Origin: Burkholderia puraquae | Lineage (GTDB): Bacteria > Pseudomonadota > Gammaproteobacteria > Burkholderiales > Burkholderiaceae | Direction: 5' to 3' | DNA: 64,000 nucleotides | Assembly: GCF_002099195.1 (NCBI RefSeq) | Contig: NZ_NBYX01000004.1 | Location: 310,064 to 374,063, forward strand | Shown: positions 18,139-26,614 of the stretch, piece by piece | How the letters are laid out: every line of letters starts with the position of its first letter | Position numbering within the stretch: position 1 is the first letter of the stretch | Position numbers and translations under genes: made by a program | Notes under the pieces: model-generated | Seen by the model: only the letters and a program-made list of their open reading frames with translations | Databases searched by the model: none | What the model was told of the DNA's origin: nothing

Positions 18139-20061
18139 TCAGGCAGCCGGTGCGGGTTTCGCCGCCGGCCGCTTCACGTACCAGTAGTCGATGATCCAGT
18201 CCTCGTACTGATAGGAGTCCGGCACGATCGACGGGTGGCCGAGCGTCGCCTTGTATGCGATCCGAGCATTCGGCAGGTAGTACTGCGGGATCAGCGCGTA
18301 CAAGTTGATCAGCACGCGATCGAGCGCGTGCGTGGCCGTCTCGAGATCGTCGAGCGTGTTGGCCGCGAGCGCCGCGCGGATCAGCGCATCGACGGCCTTC
18401 GACTTCACGCCCGGATAGTTCTCGGAGCCCGGCTGCGACGCGGCCGCGCTGCCGAAGCGGCGCGTCAGCTCCGCCCCCGGGATCGTCACCGGCAGGTAGA
18501 TGTACGTCGTCATGTCGTACTCGAAGTTGTCGAGGCGCTTCAGGTAGACCGCGCTGTCGATCTCGCGCAGGAATGCGTGGATGCCGAGCATCGCGAGCGC
18601 CTGCGTGTACGGCAGGATCAGGCGGTCCATGCCGGGCTGGTCGTCGATGATCTCGATCGTCATCGGCGTGCCGTTCGCGTCGCGCAGCGCGCCGTCTCGG
18701 TAATGCCAGCCGGCCTGCGCGAGCAGGTCGCGCGCCTGCTTCAGGTTCGCGCGCAGCGAGTCGGGCGGCAGCGTCGACGGCTGCTGGACCATCGGGCCGA
18801 ACACCTCGGGCGGCAGCGTCGAGCGGAACGGCTCGAGCAGCGCGAGCTCCTTCTCGCTCGGCATGCCGGATGCCGCGAACGGGCTCGCCTCCCAGAAACT
18901 GTGGGTCCGGCGGTATTGCCCGTAGAACATCATCCGGCTCATCCAGTCGAAATCGAACGCCAGCGCGAGCGCGTGCCGCACCCGCACGTCCCGGAACATC
19001 GGCCTGCGCATGTTCATCAGGAAGCCCTGCATCTGCGCGGGGCCGTCGGGAAACTCGCCGCGCTTCAGCATGCCGTTGCGAAAATTCTTGCCGACGTACT
19101 TGCGCGCCCATTGCGTCGCGCTGTATTCCATGCGCGCGTCGATGTCGCCGGCCTTGAATGCCTCGAGCGCGGTGTACTGGTCCAGGTACAGCTTGAACGA
19201 CACGTGCGCGAAGCGGAACATGCCGCGTCGCGACGGCAGGTTCGCCGCCCAGTAATGCGGGTTGCGCACGTAGCTGATCTGCTTGTCGTTCTTGCGCTGG
19301 TCGATCAGGTATGCGCCGCTCGCGATCGGCGGCACGTTCGCGATCTGGTCGAACGGCGGTCGCGTGCCGTCCGGGCGCTGCCCCCACTTCGGCGAGAACA
19401 CCGGCAGGTCGCCCGCGATCAGTGCGGCGTCGCGCTCCGCGTGCTTGAACTCGAAGCGCACCGTGTGGCCGTCGACGATCACCGCGCGCCGGATGATCGA
19501 GAACTGCGCGTTGTACAGCGGCGAGGCCTGCGGGCTCGTCAGCGTGTCGAACGAATATTTGACGTCGGCCGCGGTGATCGGGTCGCCGTTCGAGAAGCGT
19601 GCGGCCGGGTTGAGGCGGAACGTCGCCGACAGCCCGTCGGGCGCGACGTCGACGTCGTCGGCGATCAGCGCGTATTCGGATGCGAGCTCGTCCCAGCTGC
19701 GCTGCATCAGCGTGTCGAACATCAGGTTCTTGATGTCCGGTGCGGGCGCGCCGCGCACGAGGAACGGGTTCAGCGAATCGTAGCTCTGCGCTTCGTCGTA
19801 GTTTTCGAAATCGAGCGTGCCGCTGTCCGGCGCATCCGCATTCGCGTAATCGAAATGCGTGAAGCCCGGCGGATACTTCGGATGGTCGTATTGCGAGATC
19901 GCCGGCACGGCGAGCGCGGCCTGCGGCATGACACCGCCCGACACGAGCCACGCAGCGCACGCGAGCAGCGCGGCACGCATGGCAACGCGCATTCGCGCGT
20001 GCATGCGCTTCAGGTGCGAGTGGCGCGGCACGCGTGCCCGTCGCCCATTCAACAGTCTCAT
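18139..20061 (-). CDS. yejA: periplasmic peptide-binding protein of ABC importer
   Basis: Type-5 (SBP_bac_5) extracellular solute-binding protein of about 640 aa. It has an N-terminal export signal (hydrophobic AALLACAAWLVSGG), then the YejA-like YDHPKYPPGFTHFDYANADA and FDTLMQRSWDE. It captures short peptides for YejBEF. The start is uncertain: 20061 (MRLLNGRR) gives a long basic leader, while ATGs at 20004, 19992 and 19980 give more usual signal peptides; none has a strong ribosome binding site. It is first of the yejABEF-tldDE-RND series, and the promoter should lie in 20062-20223. Confidence 0.9.
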   Translation of the reverse strand: MRLLNGRRARVPRHSHLKRMHARMRVAMRAALLACAAWLVSGGVMPQAALAVPAISQYDHPKYPPGFTHFDYANADAPDSGTLDFENYDEAQSYDSLNPFLVRGAPAPDIKNLMFDTLMQRSWDELASEYALIADDVDVAPDGLSATFRLNPAARFSNGDPITAADVKYSFDTLTSPQASPLYNAQFSIIRRAVIVDGHTVRFEFKHAERDAALIAGDLPVFSPKWGQRPDGTRPPFDQIANVPPIASGAYLIDQRKNDKQISYVRNPHYWAANLPSRRGMFRFAHVSFKLYLDQYTALEAFKAGDIDARMEYSATQWARKYVGKNFRNGMLKRGEFPDGPAQMQGFLMNMRRPMFRDVRVRHALALAFDFDWMSRMMFYGQYRRTHSFWEASPFAASGMPSEKELALLEPFRSTLPPEVFGPMVQQPSTLPPDSLRANLKQARDLLAQAGWHYRDGALRDANGTPMTIEIIDDQPGMDRLILPYTQALAMLGIHAFLREIDSAVYLKRLDNFEYDMTTYIYLPVTIPGAELTRRFGSAAASQPGSENYPGVKSKAVDALIRAALAANTLDDLETATHALDRVLINLYALIPQYYLPNARIAYKATLGHPSIVPDSYQYEDWIIDYWYVKRPAAKPAPAA

Positions 20062-20223
20062 GGTCGGTCTGTCCGGAAGCGTGCGGGCGCGATGCCGGCG
20101 CACGGTCGATGCCTGTGCGGGACGCCGCATGCCGGCCGTGTCCCGCGGATGATTCGTACTATTCACGATTGGATAAGCTGCGCCGCTGCGCGTCCCGGTT
20201 GCGGGCCGGCGTGGCACCAGGCG

Positions 20224-20267
20224 AAAAAAGGCCGCTCCAAAATGGGGGTAGTGGACGTGGAGCGGCC
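20224..20267 (-). terminator. Rho-independent terminator of the TonB-dependent receptor gene
   Basis: Read on the minus strand, a 9-bp stem GGCCGCTCC (20267-20259) pairs with GGAGCGGCC (20238-20230) and is followed by six T residues (20229-20224). It lies about 35 bases past the receptor stop codon, isolating it from yejA downstream. Confidence 0.85.
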
Positions 20268-20300
20268 GGTCTAAAGCCCTTCAGTGCGTCGCGATCACCC

Positions 20301-23093
20301 TCAGAACTTGTACGTCGCGCCGATCTGCGCGAACCGGCCGATGTACGAATACACCGACGTGTCGTACCCGCTCTGGCTCAGCGTGCCGTTCGCGAAGATC
20401 GGGTCGTACGGCGGCGTGCGGTTGAAGAGGTTGTCGATGCCGCCGTAGATCGTCCAGTTCTTGAAGCCCGTGTACGTCACCATCAGGTTGAACTGGCTGT
20501 ACGACCCGACCTTGCTCGGCTCGGGCATCAGGTTCTGCGCGTACGGGCCCGTGAACTGCCACGTCAGCGCCGCATCGAACTTCCGGTAGTTCCAGTCCAG
20601 CGTCGTGTTGCCGCGCCAGCGCGGGAAGCTGCCGCCGAACGGCTGCGTGATCGTGAAGTTGTTGCCCGCGCCGTTGACCGGCGCGGCGCCCGGGAAGCCG
20701 ATCTTGTAGCTGTTGACGTAAGCCCAGTCGCCCGACAGCGTAATCGTGCCCCAGCCCTTCAGCGGCAGGCCCTGGCGGAACGTGCCTTCGAAGCCGTTCG
20801 TGTCGAGGTAGCCGAGGTTCTGGTACGGAATCACCTTGTACAGCAGCTGGCCGGTCGCCGGGTCGGTCACGACCTGCGACGGCTTGCCCTGGCCGATCAC
20901 ATTGTCGATGCGGATCTTGTACCAGTCGAAGCCGAGGTCGGTGTAACGGCTCGGCGAGACCTGGAAGCCGATATTGAGGTTGCGCGTGCGTTCCGGCGCG
21001 AGGTTCGGGTTGCCGACGGTGATCGACGTGTAGTTCTGGCCGGTGGTCGGATCGACCTGGATGCCGAGCGTCTGCGACTTGCTGTCCTCGACGAAGGTCG
21101 GCGCGCGGAAGCCGCGGTTGTACGACGTATATAATGTGAGCGCCTTGATCGGCTGGTACCGCAACGCGAAGCGCGGCGAGAAAGCGCCGCCCACGTCGGT
21201 GTAGTGATCGTAGCGGCCTGCCTGGCTGAACGTCAGGTTCTCGATGATCGGTATGTTGATCTGGTAATAGATGGCCGCGACGTTGCGCTGGCCATCCACT
21301 GTCTCGAGGTCCGGTGTGATGACGGCCCCGCTCAGGTACTCGGAACCCGGCGTCAGCGTTTCGCTCTGGTGCGTGAACTGCGCGCCGAAGCCGATGCCGA
21401 CGTCGCCGGCCGGCAGATGGAACAGGTTCGGCGTCGACAGCGTCGCATCGATCGTGTCGAGCTTCGAGATGCCGAGGTTGTTCGCTTCCTGGAACAGCCC
21501 GTTGAACGCGTTCGGCGTCGCGGCCGGGTTCGCGAAATTCAGCGTGCCGTTCTGGTAGATGTTGTTCAGCGCATTCACGTTCAGCTGGTTCGTGAACACG
21601 TTCGACACCGTGCTCTGCGAGTGGCTGACCGACGTCGCCCAGTCCCAGTCGCCGTACGGCAGCGTGAACGAGCCCTTGATGCCGGCGGCCGCCCGCCAGT
21701 AGTTGGCCCAGGTCTTTTGCGCGACCGTGTTCGGAAACGCATAGGTGAGCGGCGTGGCCGCGCCCGTCGTGTTGTACGGGTTGCTGGTCGGTACCGTGTA
21801 GTTGAACGGCGACAGCAGCTTCGTCTGCGGATTCCAGACGAGCGCCGGGTTCTGCGAGTTGCCGATCACGTTGTTCCACAGGCCGTCGTTGGTCGTGGTC
21901 GTGTTGTAGCTCTCGAGGAAATCCGCGAATGCGGTCGTCTTGTCGTCGATCTTGAAGTCACCATGGAGCTTCGCGTTCAGGCGCTCGGTCATCGGCAGGA
22001 TCGACGTGCTTTCCGCCGTGTTGTACCCGCAGATGGTGCCCGGCAACCCGGCCGACAGCGAATTCGACGCGGCCGGATGAACCGAGCCACCGAACGGGCA
22101 GCCGCCGTTCAGCGCCTGCGCACTGCCGTCGGGCATGTTCCAGTAGGACGGCGCGAGCAGCGAGAAGCCGCCCGGCTTGCCCGTGAAGTCCTGGTTGCGC
22201 GTGGAGTCACGGTCGGCCAGCGTGAAGCCGTTCGACTTGTAGTAGCTGAGCGCGGCCGTCACGTTGAAGCGGTCGGCGTTCAGGTCGCCGAAGCCGCCGA
22301 GCACGCCGAACTTCATCGTGCCGTCGCCGTTGCCGGCGTTGATCGCGCTGCCGAGGCTGCCGTCGAGCTGCAGGCCGCGGAAATTGTGTTTCGTGATGAT
22401 GTTGACGACACCGCCGATCGCGTCCGAACCGTACTGCGACACGGCGCCCGTCTTCACGATTTCGATCCGCTCGATGTCGTTGAGCGGGATCGTGTTGAGG
22501 TCGAAGAACGAATCGACGCTGTTCGAGAAGAATGCGTACGGTGCGACACGCTGGCCGTCGACCAACACGAGCGTGTACTTCTCCGAGAGGCCGCGCAGTG
22601 CAATGCCGGCCGCGCCGGCCGCGAAGTTGCCCGATTGCCCTTCGCCCCAGCTGTTCGCCGAGTTGGCTGCCGCGTCGCGCAGGAAGTCGGCGACGGTCAC
22701 CGCGCCGCTGGCCTGGATTTCCTTCGGCGTGATCGTCTGCACCTGCTGGAAGCCGGTCTTGTCGGCCTGCCGGATCAGCGAACCCGTTACTTCGAACCGC
22801 TTGATCTGCGCGACCTTGCCCTGCCCGTCCGCACCGGGTACGGCAGGCGTCGCCTCGGCTGCCGCGCCGGCCGACGCATCGGGCGCTGCGGTGCTCGCGG
22901 CAGCGGCGGCACCCGATGTGCCGCCCGCCTGTGCAACGGTCACGGGCGTGCCGCTCGCGACCGCATCCGCGATCGCGACGGCGCCCGGCGCCGGCTGGCT
23001 CTGGGCGAACGCCGGCGGCGCCAGTGCGGCCGTCAGCGCCAGTTCCGCCCAGACTATCCTCTTGATGGCCAACGCCAAAACGCTCTGCTTCAT
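20301..23093 (-). CDS. TonB-dependent outer-membrane receptor
   Basis: 930-aa outer-membrane receptor: signal peptide (ALTAALAPPAFA), an Ala-rich low-complexity linker of about 90 residues in place of a signalling domain, a plug domain (RFEVTGSLIRQADKTGF, GIALRGLSEKYTLVLVDGQR, YGSDAIGGVVNIITK) and a 22-strand barrel ending in the aromatic ATYKF. This plug type is common in Xanthomonas/Caulobacter receptors for varied, often non-iron, substrates. AGAGGGAAC precedes the ATG at 23093. It is downstream of a cupin regulator and a private TonB/ExbBD set on the same strand. No Fur box is evident, and the substrate is unknown. Confidence 0.93.
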   Translation of the reverse strand: MKQSVLALAIKRIVWAELALTAALAPPAFAQSQPAPGAVAIADAVASGTPVTVAQAGGTSGAAAAASTAAPDASAGAAAEATPAVPGADGQGKVAQIKRFEVTGSLIRQADKTGFQQVQTITPKEIQASGAVTVADFLRDAAANSANSWGEGQSGNFAAGAAGIALRGLSEKYTLVLVDGQRVAPYAFFSNSVDSFFDLNTIPLNDIERIEIVKTGAVSQYGSDAIGGVVNIITKHNFRGLQLDGSLGSAINAGNGDGTMKFGVLGGFGDLNADRFNVTAALSYYKSNGFTLADRDSTRNQDFTGKPGGFSLLAPSYWNMPDGSAQALNGGCPFGGSVHPAASNSLSAGLPGTICGYNTAESTSILPMTERLNAKLHGDFKIDDKTTAFADFLESYNTTTTNDGLWNNVIGNSQNPALVWNPQTKLLSPFNYTVPTSNPYNTTGAATPLTYAFPNTVAQKTWANYWRAAAGIKGSFTLPYGDWDWATSVSHSQSTVSNVFTNQLNVNALNNIYQNGTLNFANPAATPNAFNGLFQEANNLGISKLDTIDATLSTPNLFHLPAGDVGIGFGAQFTHQSETLTPGSEYLSGAVITPDLETVDGQRNVAAIYYQINIPIIENLTFSQAGRYDHYTDVGGAFSPRFALRYQPIKALTLYTSYNRGFRAPTFVEDSKSQTLGIQVDPTTGQNYTSITVGNPNLAPERTRNLNIGFQVSPSRYTDLGFDWYKIRIDNVIGQGKPSQVVTDPATGQLLYKVIPYQNLGYLDTNGFEGTFRQGLPLKGWGTITLSGDWAYVNSYKIGFPGAAPVNGAGNNFTITQPFGGSFPRWRGNTTLDWNYRKFDAALTWQFTGPYAQNLMPEPSKVGSYSQFNLMVTYTGFKNWTIYGGIDNLFNRTPPYDPIFANGTLSQSGYDTSVYSYIGRFAQIGATYKF

Positions 23094-23429
23094 CTTGTTC
23101 CCTCTCGCTCGTAGTAAGACCCCACCTGCTGTGCGCCGGAACCTTGTGAATTCCTTGCGCGTCCTGGGTGCCCGTGTACCGGAACCCGCGATTGCCACGC
23201 TTTCGACTGCCACGACTCGAACGGATCGGCCTCGGGGCACCCGCACCATCCAGCGTCACCGTCGTTTTCTATTTTGTTTCGACATGCTAAACACCTACAT
23301 TGAGCGCATTGCTTGCTTCTTCCCGATTCGACGAGCAGCGGGTTGCGTACAACGCGAACCTGTATGCGCGCCGTGCTGCGCACCCCCTGCCTTCGATCGG
23401 GTACTTCTCCTTCGTGCCGGCCGCCCTCG
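23094..23429 (-). promoter_or_regulatory. intergenic region before the receptor gene
   Basis: This 336-base stretch must hold the receptor's promoter or leader. It contains a less GC-rich segment (23263-23300), but I cannot assign -35/-10 elements with confidence. No gene or stable hairpin is convincing. Confidence 0.3.
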
Positions 23430-24005
23430 CTAGAACAGCCTGGGCGTGCCGACCCAGACGATCACCGCCTCTTCGTCGGCCGTGTTGCGCCACGCATGCG
23501 GCATCGTCGATTCGTAATGCGCGGTATCGCCCTCGTTCAGCGTGAACGTGCAATCCTCGAGCGTCAGCGCCACCTGCCCGCGCAACACGTAGACGAACTC
23601 CTCGCCCGCATGCGTCGTCATCTCGGAAGGCAACTGCCCCGCCGGCATCCGGACGAGAATCGCATCGAGCTTGCGGCCGTCCACTAGATTCGTCAGCCTC
23701 GCGAACCGGCTGGCCGAGTTCGTGAACTGGAAATACTGCAGCGCGTTGCCGCGGCATACCGAACGCGCTTCCGTCGGCGTGTCGATGAAGTACTGCATCG
23801 TCACGCCCAGCGCCTTTGCGATCCGGACCAGCGACGTGATCGACGGCGTCGCCCGCCCGCGCTCGACCTGCGACAGGAACGGCTTCGAAATGCCGGCGAT
23901 CGTCGACGTTTCGTCGAGCGTGAGTTTCAGGCGCTGGCGCAGCGCCCGTATCTTGTTGCCTAGCGACACGGCGACGAGCACCGACTCATCAGGGGGCAAA
24001 ACCAT
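23430..24005 (-). CDS. XRE-cupin transcriptional regulator
   Basis: 191-aa regulator: N-terminal XRE helix-turn-helix (LGNKIRALRQRLKLTLDETS, GISKPFLSQVERGRATPS) and a C-terminal cupin_2 sensor (HAGEEFVYVLRGQVALTLED then EGDTAHYESTMPHAWRN) with the conserved histidines/glutamate of the small-ligand pocket. Relatives control amino-acid, polyamine or redox genes in response to a small metabolite. It sits just upstream of the receptor on the same strand and is the obvious candidate regulator of the receptor or of the TonB cluster. The start at 24005 (MVLPPDES) is chosen; a longer frame upstream lacks family similarity. Confidence 0.88.
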   Translation of the reverse strand: MVLPPDESVLVAVSLGNKIRALRQRLKLTLDETSTIAGISKPFLSQVERGRATPSITSLVRIAKALGVTMQYFIDTPTEARSVCRGNALQYFQFTNSASRFARLTNLVDGRKLDAILVRMPAGQLPSEMTTHAGEEFVYVLRGQVALTLEDCTFTLNEGDTAHYESTMPHAWRNTADEEAVIVWVGTPRLF

Positions 24006-24307
24006 GGAAAGACGGACCCTCGCAGTCGAAATCGGTTTGATGTCGTCAAGCCTCGACCGATGCCGTAACGCGACCGGCCCGGCGCGATACCCCGCTGCAC
24101 GCTGTCGCGGCGTGCAAGCCACGCGCGGCGCGGCACGGTACCCGCGTCGCGCGGCCACGCAGCCCTCACGCATTTCATTCGGTTTACTAATTAACAAGGC
24201 CACCCCTTTCCATCGTCTGACCTGCCCGTCGCGCCTCGGTACCATCGCGGCGGCACACCGCTTGCCGACCGCGCCCGCGCTGCGCGCCGTCGCACCTTTC
24301 CGTGGCG
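24006..24307 (-). promoter_or_regulatory. intergenic region before the cupin regulator
   Basis: About 300 bases between the TPR gene and the regulator. A short AT-rich patch (24180-24196, with TTTACTAATTAACAA) is the likeliest promoter zone. I see no gene. Confidence 0.3.
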
Positions 24308-25498
24308 TTACCGGGATGCCACCACCGTCCAGAGCCGTGCCAGGTCACCGGAACCGTCGGTCCCCTTGACCGTGCGCAGCACCTGGACCGCGCGCGCCTT
24401 CTGGCCTGCTACGTAATACGCCTCGCCGAGCCGCAGCCGTGCCGCATCGGGATGCTCGAGCCCGCCCTTCGCGATCGCCTGCTCCATCATCGGCAGCCCC
24501 TGCTGCGCATGGCCCTCGAAGACGAGGTTCATGCCGGCGTCGATCGGTGCCGCCGGCGTCGCGGTGTCGCCGCCCGGTTGCGCGCGCTTTGCGGCGAGCG
24601 CCTGCAGCCGCTTCTCGCGATCCGCCTGCGCGTCCTTGCCGAGTACACCGGACGCGAACCCCTGGTCGATCACCTGCTTGCCTTCGGCGGGCGACCCCGC
24701 AACCAGTGCGAGCTGCGTCATCTCCATGTACGCGTTGGCGGTCGCGAGCGAGCCCGTCGCCCGGCGCAAACGGTAGATGTCGAGGTCGAGCGACGGCAGA
24801 TACCCTGGATTGCCGCGAATGGCCGTGACCATTTCGTCCCAGTACGCGGGGCTCGGGTGGTAGGCCACCAGCAGCCCGAGCGCGCTGCGGTACGCGTTGC
24901 CGTCCTTCACTTTCTGCGCACAGGTCGCAAGCATCTGCAACTGTCCTTCATCCGGTGCGTGCCCGCCATTCGCCTGCGCGTCGGTACTCGCTTTCAACTG
25001 GCTCACGAGCGGTGCGCAATCGTTCGACAGGTAGTACGACTGCGTGAGCAGCGTGCGCATTTCCGGATCCGAGCCGCCTGTCTTCAGGTAGCGCTGTGCA
25101 ATCCGGATCGCCAGCGGGTAGTTCTTCTGCTGGAAGTAGATGCCGGCCAGCGCTGCCGTCGTCCGCTGCTCGTCCTCGCCCGACAGCCGCCCCGAGTTCA
25201 GCACCGTTTCGTAGGCCTGCGCGGCCGTGCCTGAGTCACCGGCCGCCATCGCTGCCGCGCCGCGCATCTCTTCCACCACGGTGGTTTCGTACGGCGTCCG
25301 GTTCGGCACGGCGGCCGCCTGGGCGATCTTGCCCAGCGCGTCGCGATACTTGTGCGCCCGGTACAGTTCCTGTGCGGCCGCCAACGGTTTCGCCACGTCC
25401 GGCCGCAGTGCGTCCGCCGGCAACGCCGGGCGTCCGAGCATGCCGGCCGCACCGAGCGCCGTCACCGCCATCATCCGTTTCCATCGTCGCTGGTTCAT
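24308..25498 (-). CDS. periplasmic TPR-repeat protein of TonB cluster
   Basis: 396-aa exported protein with an N-terminal signal (MMAVTALGAAGMLGRPALPA) and several tetratricopeptide-like helix pairs (AAQELYRAHKYRDALGKIAQ; AALAGIYFQQKNYPLAIRIA; AARLRLGEAYYVAGQKARAV). TPR proteins encoded with ExbBD/TonB sets are thought to help couple the complex to its receptor or act as assembly factors; which one applies here is open. It follows the second exbD by 16 bases and is likely in the same transcript. Confidence 0.82.
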   Translation of the reverse strand: MNQRRWKRMMAVTALGAAGMLGRPALPADALRPDVAKPLAAAQELYRAHKYRDALGKIAQAAAVPNRTPYETTVVEEMRGAAAMAAGDSGTAAQAYETVLNSGRLSGEDEQRTTAALAGIYFQQKNYPLAIRIAQRYLKTGGSDPEMRTLLTQSYYLSNDCAPLVSQLKASTDAQANGGHAPDEGQLQMLATCAQKVKDGNAYRSALGLLVAYHPSPAYWDEMVTAIRGNPGYLPSLDLDIYRLRRATGSLATANAYMEMTQLALVAGSPAEGKQVIDQGFASGVLGKDAQADREKRLQALAAKRAQPGGDTATPAAPIDAGMNLVFEGHAQQGLPMMEQAIAKGGLEHPDAARLRLGEAYYVAGQKARAVQVLRTVKGTDGSGDLARLWTVVASR

Positions 25499-25514
25499 CG
25501 GCTCGTCCGTGTCG

Positions 25515-25946
25515 TCATTGCATGAACTGTTCGTTACCGATCAGGCCGATCTTGGTCGCGCCCACGCGTTGCGCGGACGCGAGTATGGCGGCCACGTCCT
25601 TGTACGGCACCAGCTTGTTGGGGCGCAGATGGATCTCCGCCTGCACGGGTTCCGCCGCCACCTGGGTCAGTTTCGCCTCGAGCGCCGAACGGTCCGGCAC
25701 CGGCGCACCGTTCCACGTCGTCGTGCCGTCGAAGTCGATGTCGATCTGCACGATTTCCGGCGGCGTGGCCGGCGGCGGCGGATTACCCACCGGCAGGTCC
25801 ATCTTCACCGAATGCATCTGAATCGGGATCGTGATGATCAGCATGATCAGCAACACCAGCATCACGTCGATCAGCGGCGTGGTGTTGATATCGACCATCA
25901 CTTCCGGTTCGGCGTTGCTCCCGCCCGAAGGCACATTCATTCCCAT
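25515..25946 (-). CDS. exbD: ExbD/TolR biopolymer transport protein (second copy)
   Basis: 143-aa single-span protein of the TonB energising complex: cytoplasmic N-terminus with the motif VMVDINTTPLIDVMLVLLIM, where the transmembrane aspartate carries protons, then a periplasmic domain ending KIGLIGNEQFMQ. AGGAG precedes the ATG at 25946; the longer frame from 25967 is disfavoured. It is the second exbD of the operon, separated from the first by a tandem hairpin-repeat array whose last unit abuts the ribosome binding site. Confidence 0.92.
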   Translation of the reverse strand: MGMNVPSGGSNAEPEVMVDINTTPLIDVMLVLLIMLIITIPIQMHSVKMDLPVGNPPPPATPPEIVQIDIDFDGTTTWNGAPVPDRSALEAKLTQVAAEPVQAEIHLRPNKLVPYKDVAAILASAQRVGATKIGLIGNEQFMQ

Positions 25947-25960
25947 CGTCGACTCCTGTC

Positions 25961-26141
25961 GATCCACGTTAGCGCTTTAGCGCTTACGCTGGTCCCATGC
26001 TTCGCGGTCGATCCACGTTAGCGCTTCAGCACTTACGTGGATCCCATGCTTTGCGGCCGACCAGCGCCAACGCATCAGCACTTACACCGATCCCAAGCCT
26101 CTCGCTCGGCCAGCGTCAGCGCTTCATCACTTCCCGCCAGC
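25961..26141 (-). repeat. 49-bp tandem hairpin repeats, array A (4 units)
   Basis: Units begin at 25961, 26010, 26059 and 26108 (plus-strand numbering), each 34 bp of hairpin plus a 15-bp spacer like CCATGCTTCGCGGTC. Core: TTAGCGCTTYAGCGCTTA. The unit at 26010 has perfect 8-bp arms (GATCCACG/CGTGGATC). The unit at 25961 has non-matching arms: its left arm equals that of the 26010 unit and its right arm, CGCTGGTC, is complementary to the left arm of the 26059 unit. The last two units are degraded. The array lies between the two exbD genes and ends, in mRNA sense, directly at GACAGGAG, the ribosome binding site of the second exbD. Confidence 0.93.
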
Positions 26142-26171
26142 CCCCTGTTCCACCACGATTCCCTTGCACGA

Positions 26172-26594
26172 CTATCCACCGCGCGCAGGCGGCTCCGTAA
26201 TGAACGACAGTTTCGCGATCCCCGCGCGCTCGCACATCGTGACCACCCGGCCGATGAACTCGTAGCGCGTGTTCTGGTCACCCCGCACGTGGACGCTTGG
26301 CTGCGGCTGCTGCTGCGACACGTCCTTCAGCTTCGCGAGCAGCGTCTGTGCATCCACCCGTTGCTCGCCCCAGAAGAAATCGCCGTCGCGGTTCACCGCG
26401 ATCTCGATGCTCTTCGGCGTCGTCTGCAGCGGCTGCACCGTCTCCTTCGGCAACTGAAGCTGGATCGTGTGCGTCACGACCGGAATCGTGATCAGGAAGA
26501 TGATCAGCAACACCAGCATCACGTCGACGAGCGGCGTCGTGTTGATGTTGGCGATCACCTCGTCGCTCTCGTCCTGCCCGACGTTCATGGCCAT
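26172..26594 (-). CDS. exbD: ExbD/TolR biopolymer transport protein (first copy)
   Basis: 140-aa ExbD paralogue with the same design: EVIANINTTPLVDVMLVLLI around the proton-carrying aspartate, then a periplasmic domain (SVHVRGDQNTRYEFIGRVVT). Two different ExbD subunits after one ExbB occur in other gamma- and betaproteobacterial TonB clusters and may assemble as a mixed dimer. Start at 26594 (MAMNV), with 26588 an alternative; 20 bases separate it from exbB. Confidence 0.92.
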   Translation of the reverse strand: MAMNVGQDESDEVIANINTTPLVDVMLVLLIIFLITIPVVTHTIQLQLPKETVQPLQTTPKSIEIAVNRDGDFFWGEQRVDAQTLLAKLKDVSQQQPQPSVHVRGDQNTRYEFIGRVVTMCERAGIAKLSFITEPPARGG

Positions 26595-26614
26595 CGCGCG
26601 CCTCCGTCAGCCGA

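Noticed and set aside
17026..20274. 1082-codon plus-strand open frame opposite yejB/yejA
   Set aside because: Arg/His/Glu-rich composition with no domain, exactly antisense to clear genes; an artefact of high-GC codon bias. The same applies to long frames at 10288-12975 (+), 51062-54232 (-), 14221-16356 (+), 46848-48410 (-) and 61218-62705 (-).
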